NCBI GenBank assembly: GCA_003024985.2
Contig: PXIH01S0002400.1
DNA: 10,467 nt
From: Euperipatoides rowelli
Taxonomy: Eukaryota; Onychophora; Udeonychophora; Euonychophora; Peripatopsidae
Strand: one strand, 5' to 3'
The notes beneath the pieces were generated by a model. It worked only from the letters and a program-made list of their open reading frames with translations. It was not told where the DNA came from and did no database searches. Shown here piece after piece: positions 8,076 through 10,467 of this stretch (position 1 is the first letter of the stretch; the number at the start of each line of letters is the position of its first letter). The position numbers were made by a program, and so were the translations under genes.

Positions 8076-8729
8076 GTAGGCCTAGCCTTTTTAAATTTAC
8101 AAATTTTTCTGAATGCAAACCTCCGCAGTGTTTACATTTTTGCTCGTGCATATTTTTTTTTTATTAAAATTTGCGAAAACATTTTTTTTTAATGAAAAAT
8201 ACATTGTTTTTCTTTTCCAAATTGATCAAATTTTTATTCTTAACTCTGCGGCACAGGCTAAACTTACTACTTCATCGAAGGAAATATCATTTCATTCCAT
8301 AATTAATATTTTCCTGATCGAATGATTTTTAATCCCATAGATAAACTGTTCAACTGAAGTGAAATTAAGTTTTTCCGCCAATTCACAATTTACTGAAATT
8401 TCCTGAGTTTAGCTGCATAACAATAATTTGTTTCATACTCTTCCTGTTTTCTTTCGCTGAGTTTGAAACCATTTGATACTTGAAAGTCCTATAGGTGTAT
8501 AGTGACGTTCTAAAATAGCAAAGATTTCTTGTATACTTTTATTTTTTGGATTTTCAGGCATTATAAGATCACACAGTAAATTATAAGTCTCACTACCGAT
8601 AACAGTTAAAATTGTTGGTATTTTTAATTTATCCTCAACTTGATTTGCTTTTAACAATAGCAGTAATTGCTGTGCATACCTTTCCCAGCTACTTTTCTTA
8701 GCATCAAAATTTTAAATTTTTGACTCCAT
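8040..8729 (-). pseudogene. Gypsy gag, broken
   Basis: The likely start is the ATG at 8729, a short leader after the PBS. A TAA stop already sits at codon 6 (8714-8712), with the frame open again to 8433. Recognisable capsid text includes KSSWERYAQQLLLLLKANQV, then VIGSETYNLLCDLIMPENP and ERHYTPI, matching the gag of many animal gypsy elements. After a frameshift come ELAEKLNFTSVEQFIYGIK and NDISFDEVVSLACAAE (about 8380-8230). A remnant zinc-knuckle region has KCKHCGGLHS at 8138-8110 and CHFCKK at 8073-8056, in different frames. Gag forms the particle and binds RNA. This copy is dead. Confidence 0.82.
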
Positions 8730-8749
8730 AATTTATATTAAAAAATAAT

Positions 8750-8766
8750 GTCGTTGCCAAATTTTC
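8750..8766 (-). promoter_or_regulatory. Gypsy primer-binding site region
   Basis: Directly inside the 5' LTR the minus strand reads GAAAATT and then TGGCAACGAC. Many gypsy elements have TTTGGCGACGA at this place, where a host tRNA primes minus-strand DNA synthesis. One base differs from that common form. Which tRNA would pair was not determined. Confidence 0.65.
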
Positions 8767-8947
8767 CATTATGTATTTAATAGAAAAGAAACAAATGGTA
8801 CACTTTTCTGTGTAACAGAATACAACCACTAACATTTCATTACAGGATTGCTCCAAAAACATAATAATCTGTTCTAAGATTATCCGAACATAGCCTACAA
8901 GTGTGCGTGTGGAAATTAGTTATTTTGCTGTATGTTAATACATAACA
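8767..8947 (-). repeat. Gypsy 5' LTR (copy C, 181 bp)
   Basis: On the minus strand it starts TGTTATGTATTAACATAC and ends ATTAAATACATAATG, followed at once by the PBS region. It is 39 bases shorter than the 3' LTR: 36 through one internal deletion and 3 through loss of one ATA/TAA triplet. The deletion removes everything between two AACATTT words that copy A still shows. In a working element this LTR would hold the promoter. No clear TATA box is assigned. Confidence 0.9.
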
Positions 8948-8952
8948 TTAAG
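8948..8952 (-). repeat. Target-site duplication, upstream copy (CTTAA)
   Basis: The pentamer CTTAA (minus strand) lies immediately before the 5' LTR. It matches the downstream CTTAC at four of five positions. Confidence 0.6.
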
Positions 8953-9566
8953 CAACATTTATTAACCACTAAAGTTAATCAAATGTGGAATATTCTGCAA
9001 CTGCACATTCATATTAGGGATTGCCTTAACTTTTAACACTCCAGATTTAAACTTTCATTTACTACATATTCATCATTCATAACAATTATATTTGTCATGT
9101 ATTTAGAAAGCTCTTTTTCAATCAATTGGGGCTGAAACTCAACAGGTAACCAATGTATCCTCAAATCTATATTGCGATACAACCCTCCCCAACTAGAGGG
9201 AATGATGTAAAACTCCTTATAGTTCGTAAACCACAACCCCACCTTTTTTTTTACAGTTTCACTAATAAAGTCTACTCCAAAGTATTGGTTATTTCTACAA
9301 AAATAAAGACTAGCTATGGCCTATTTTCCTACTAACTTAATTATTTCCAGTAATATATTGGATATATTCATATCAATATCAAGCTCCTCACTAGATATTG
9401 TAAAAATAAATCGGTTACCTGCATACACGTTCATAATCTGCCTGTGCCAATATTTCAATCCCTTCAACAACTGAGTTCTCCATCATATTAGTAATGCTCT
9501 CCTCAAAAGGTTTTAAATTAATTTTTAAAACTGCTAAGTAAGAGCATGCGTCAAGTTGTCTGCCAT
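8953..9566 (-). pseudogene. LINE ORF1, N-terminal part, broken
   Basis: This is the 5' half of ORF1, up to the gypsy insertion. The ATG at 9566-9564 sits in a strong context (A at -3, G at +4) and would start MADNLTHA. After a frameshift come LKPFEESI and IEILAQADYERV (about 9515-9425), then FIFTISSEELD (near 9405). The best part is the open stretch 9242-9033 with NIDLRIHWLPVEF and LIEKELSKYM, typical of the middle of L1/Tx1-type ORF1 (a single-strand nucleic-acid-binding fold). After another shift come VKAIPNMNVQLQNIPHLI and two stops just before 8953. The frame continues in phase into the zinc-knuckle part beyond the gypsy element. Confidence 0.72.
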
Positions 9567-9584
9567 CTTGACAGATGCTCTTAC
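9538..9584 (-). promoter_or_regulatory. Hairpin at the LINE 5' end with AAGATGGC and ORF1 start
   Basis: Two 18-base arms (9538-9555 and 9567-9584) are inverted complements at 16 of 18 positions, with an 11-base loop. The minus-strand loop side contains AAGATGGC (9569-9562), which carries the ORF1 ATG and also matches the core of the YY1-binding motif. Mammalian L1 5' UTRs carry a similar CAAGATGGC near their start. Whether it is a protein-binding site, an RNA structure or both cannot be told from sequence. Confidence 0.6.
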
Positions 9585-10094
9585 CTAAAATTATTATTAA
9601 CTAAAATATTATCATTTTTAAATTGCATAAAAATAATAAGAATAACCTGGTCTGATCTGGACTTTACAAGATAAAAAAATATGAAAAAATAATATACTTC
9701 ACAAAAATAAATTAGTTGCTGTTCAGTTGGGGACATCATTTGTTAAGGCTAAGTAGCTCCTAACGAAGACTAGAAGAAAAGGAGGGAGACTTGCTTGGAG
9801 ACTTGAGCAGAAATACAGGATTACTTTGTGAAAAAATAATCTTGATTTCTACTTTAAAAGTCAATTTTCTGATGACAATTAGAAGTGTGAAGATGAATAG
9901 GAAACAGCTGGTGGAAAGTTGTTTAGGTTCAAAAGTCAAACTGTGATTAAATGACTTTGGAAGCACAGTTTCACTAATTTGATAAGAAAGGGAAATAAAA
10001 ATAAGTAGATTGTTTGATACTTGCTTAAATGATGTCAGCAACAAAGTAGCTTAGAAGATCGATTATTTACATTTTTATATTAATAAAAAAAATG
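9585..10094. other. AT-rich flank, no supported gene
   Basis: About 510 bases between the LINE 5' end and the RPRPS frame. A minus-strand open stretch (10044-9760, 94 codons) is rich in Ser, Leu, Ile and Phe, shows no recognisable motif, and is probably chance. The LINE may have a longer 5' UTR reaching a little into this region, but no second target-site duplication was found to fix its edge. Confidence 0.4.
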
Positions 10095-10445
10095 TTATGA
10101 CTGGATTGAATCTTGCCTTGTATATGCGTCCGGTACTGTAGTAGTAGCTTTGGGGCTTTCTGGGACCAGCACTGTGTCATCTAACTCTGTATAATACTCT
10201 GCATTCAGCTGGCGCAAAAAATCTTGGGCATCTTGTACTGCGGCATTACAGACAGTGTTGTAGTCCTCGAGGCCAGGTCTTGGTCTTGAGAGCTCAAGGC
10301 CAATAGAACTTGGCCTTGGTCTTGTATCTAAAGCTGTAGAACTTGATCTTGGCCTTGAAATTTTATTATAATATGGACTCGGTCTTGGCCTTGCCAATTT
10401 ACTTGGTCTTGGCCTCTGAATTTTAATATCTACCTCATTAGTTAA
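10095..10445 (-). CDS. Unidentified open frame with RPRPS repeats
   Basis: The minus-strand frame is open from 10445 to a TAA at 10097-10095, with the first Met at 10397. Its first third has five copies of an RPR[PS][SG]-type motif about 6-12 residues apart (RPRPSKL, RPRPSPY, RPRSSST, RPRPSSI, RPRPGLE). In DNA this is a degenerate repeat of CTTGG-TCTTGG words on the plus strand. The remainder (AVQDAQDFLRQLNAEYYTELDD and on) is acidic, could form a helix, and is rich in Thr/Pro near the end. G+C is clearly higher than in the flanks. It could be an internal or last exon, or part of another dispersed repeat. An AG precedes the first repeat on the minus strand, but an exon boundary is not proven. 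I do not recognise the family. Confidence 0.4.
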   Translation of the reverse strand, partial: LTNEVDIKIQRPRPSKLARPRPSPYYNKISRPRSSSTALDTRPRPSSIGLELSRPRPGLEDYNTVCNAAVQDAQDFLRQLNAEYYTELDDTVLVPESPKATTTVPDAYTRQDSIQS

Positions 10446-10467
10446 TTAAAATTTATAGTAAAATAAC

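Larger units (their letters stand above)
6249..8947 (-). mobile_element. Ty3/gypsy LTR retrotransposon, internally deleted and rearranged
   Basis: The element reads right to left: LTR (8947-8767), a PBS-like TGGCAACGAC, gag, protease, the start of RT, then a rearranged centre, the integrase C-terminal end, a polypurine tract and LTR (6468-6249). LTR ends begin TGTTATGTATT and end AATACATAATA or a near variant, forming imperfect terminal inverted repeats. The flanking pentamers on the minus strand are CTTAA (8952-8948) and CTTAC (6248-6244), a target duplication with one mismatch. Total length is about 2.7 kb against roughly 5 kb for complete relatives. The RT core, RNase H and integrase catalytic core are absent. 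It lies inside LINE ORF1 and so is younger than the LINE. Confidence 0.88.
3070..9584 (-). mobile_element. L1/Tx1-type LINE, degraded, split by a gypsy insertion
   Basis: One non-LTR retrotransposon runs right to left. Its parts come in canonical order: a 5' hairpin with a start codon, an ORF1 with a CCHC zinc knuckle, then an ORF2 with an APE endonuclease followed by a reverse transcriptase. An L1/Tx1-type assignment rests on the CCHC-bearing ORF1 and on the SPGPDG...EFYK start of the RT. Removing the 2.7-kb gypsy insertion leaves about 3.8 kb, shorter than a typical 5-7 kb element of this group. The missing part is the region after the RT thumb, including the 3' UTR. Stops and frameshifts occur throughout, so this copy cannot be autonomous. 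Clade placement is from motifs seen by eye, without an alignment. Confidence 0.85.

Noticed and set aside
8113-8325. Plus-strand Phe/Leu-rich frame that could look like a membrane protein
   Set aside because: It is the reverse of A-rich gag sequence (Lys-rich minus strand), and the hydrophobic look comes from T runs.
9153-9335. Plus-strand open frame of 60 codons
   Set aside because: Antisense of the LINE ORF1 LRIHWLPVEF region. No motif of its own.
9760-10044. Minus-strand Ser/Leu/Ile-rich frame of 94 codons
   Set aside because: No recognisable domain, composition follows the AT-rich base content, and no promoter or splice context could be supported.
1-10467. CRISPR array, bacterial operon or phage defence system
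   Set aside because: No regularly spaced direct repeats, no ribosome-binding-site-led gene series, and the recognised genes are animal-type retroelements.

Overview
This looks like a repeat-rich, AT-rich intergenic or intronic stretch of an animal nuclear genome. The evidence is two families of animal-type retrotransposon, a tRNA-derived SINE-like head, long mixed microsatellite tracts, and no intact gene or bacterial operon structure. An invertebrate host is likely, but nothing seen here fixes the phylum. No previously undescribed functional system is evident. The most informative feature is a nested, rearranged retrotransposon.

Region by region. Positions 1-2160 hold AT-rich DNA with simple repeats: GA-rich at about 155-280, TTTATTTAA-type at about 470-690, and a mosaic of short motifs at about 815-1180. 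A degraded tRNA-like head with recognisable A and B boxes lies on the minus strand at 2161-2233. A region with C-rich patches leads to a CTTCCTGTTTC-type interspersed repeat at about 2680-3070, which contains two copies of a unit about 149 bp apart.

From about 3070 to 9584, minus strand, lies one old LINE of the L1/Tx1 type. Read in its own direction it has a hairpin and a well-placed ATG (9584-9538), ORF1 (9566 to about 5740), an APE-type endonuclease (5590-4870), a linker, and a reverse transcriptase ending in the thumb near 3070. It is broken by stops and frameshifts.

A shorter Ty3/gypsy LTR retrotransposon (6249-8947, also minus) is inserted inside LINE ORF1. The LINE reading frame resumes in phase on the other side of a 5-bp near-duplication (CTTAA/CTTAC). 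The gypsy copy has two direct LTRs, a PBS, gag, a protease with a damaged active site, the first part of RT, the C-terminal end of integrase and a polypurine tract. The RT/RNase H/integrase core is missing. Its place is taken by a third LTR in inverted orientation (7095-7294) and a diverged duplicate of the protease-RT junction (about 7300-7420).

The right end (9585-10467) is mostly unassigned. It ends in a minus-strand open frame (10095-10445) with repeated RPRPS motifs, which may be an exon or part of another repeat. The inferred order of events is LINE insertion, gypsy insertion into it, internal rearrangement of the gypsy copy, and decay of both.
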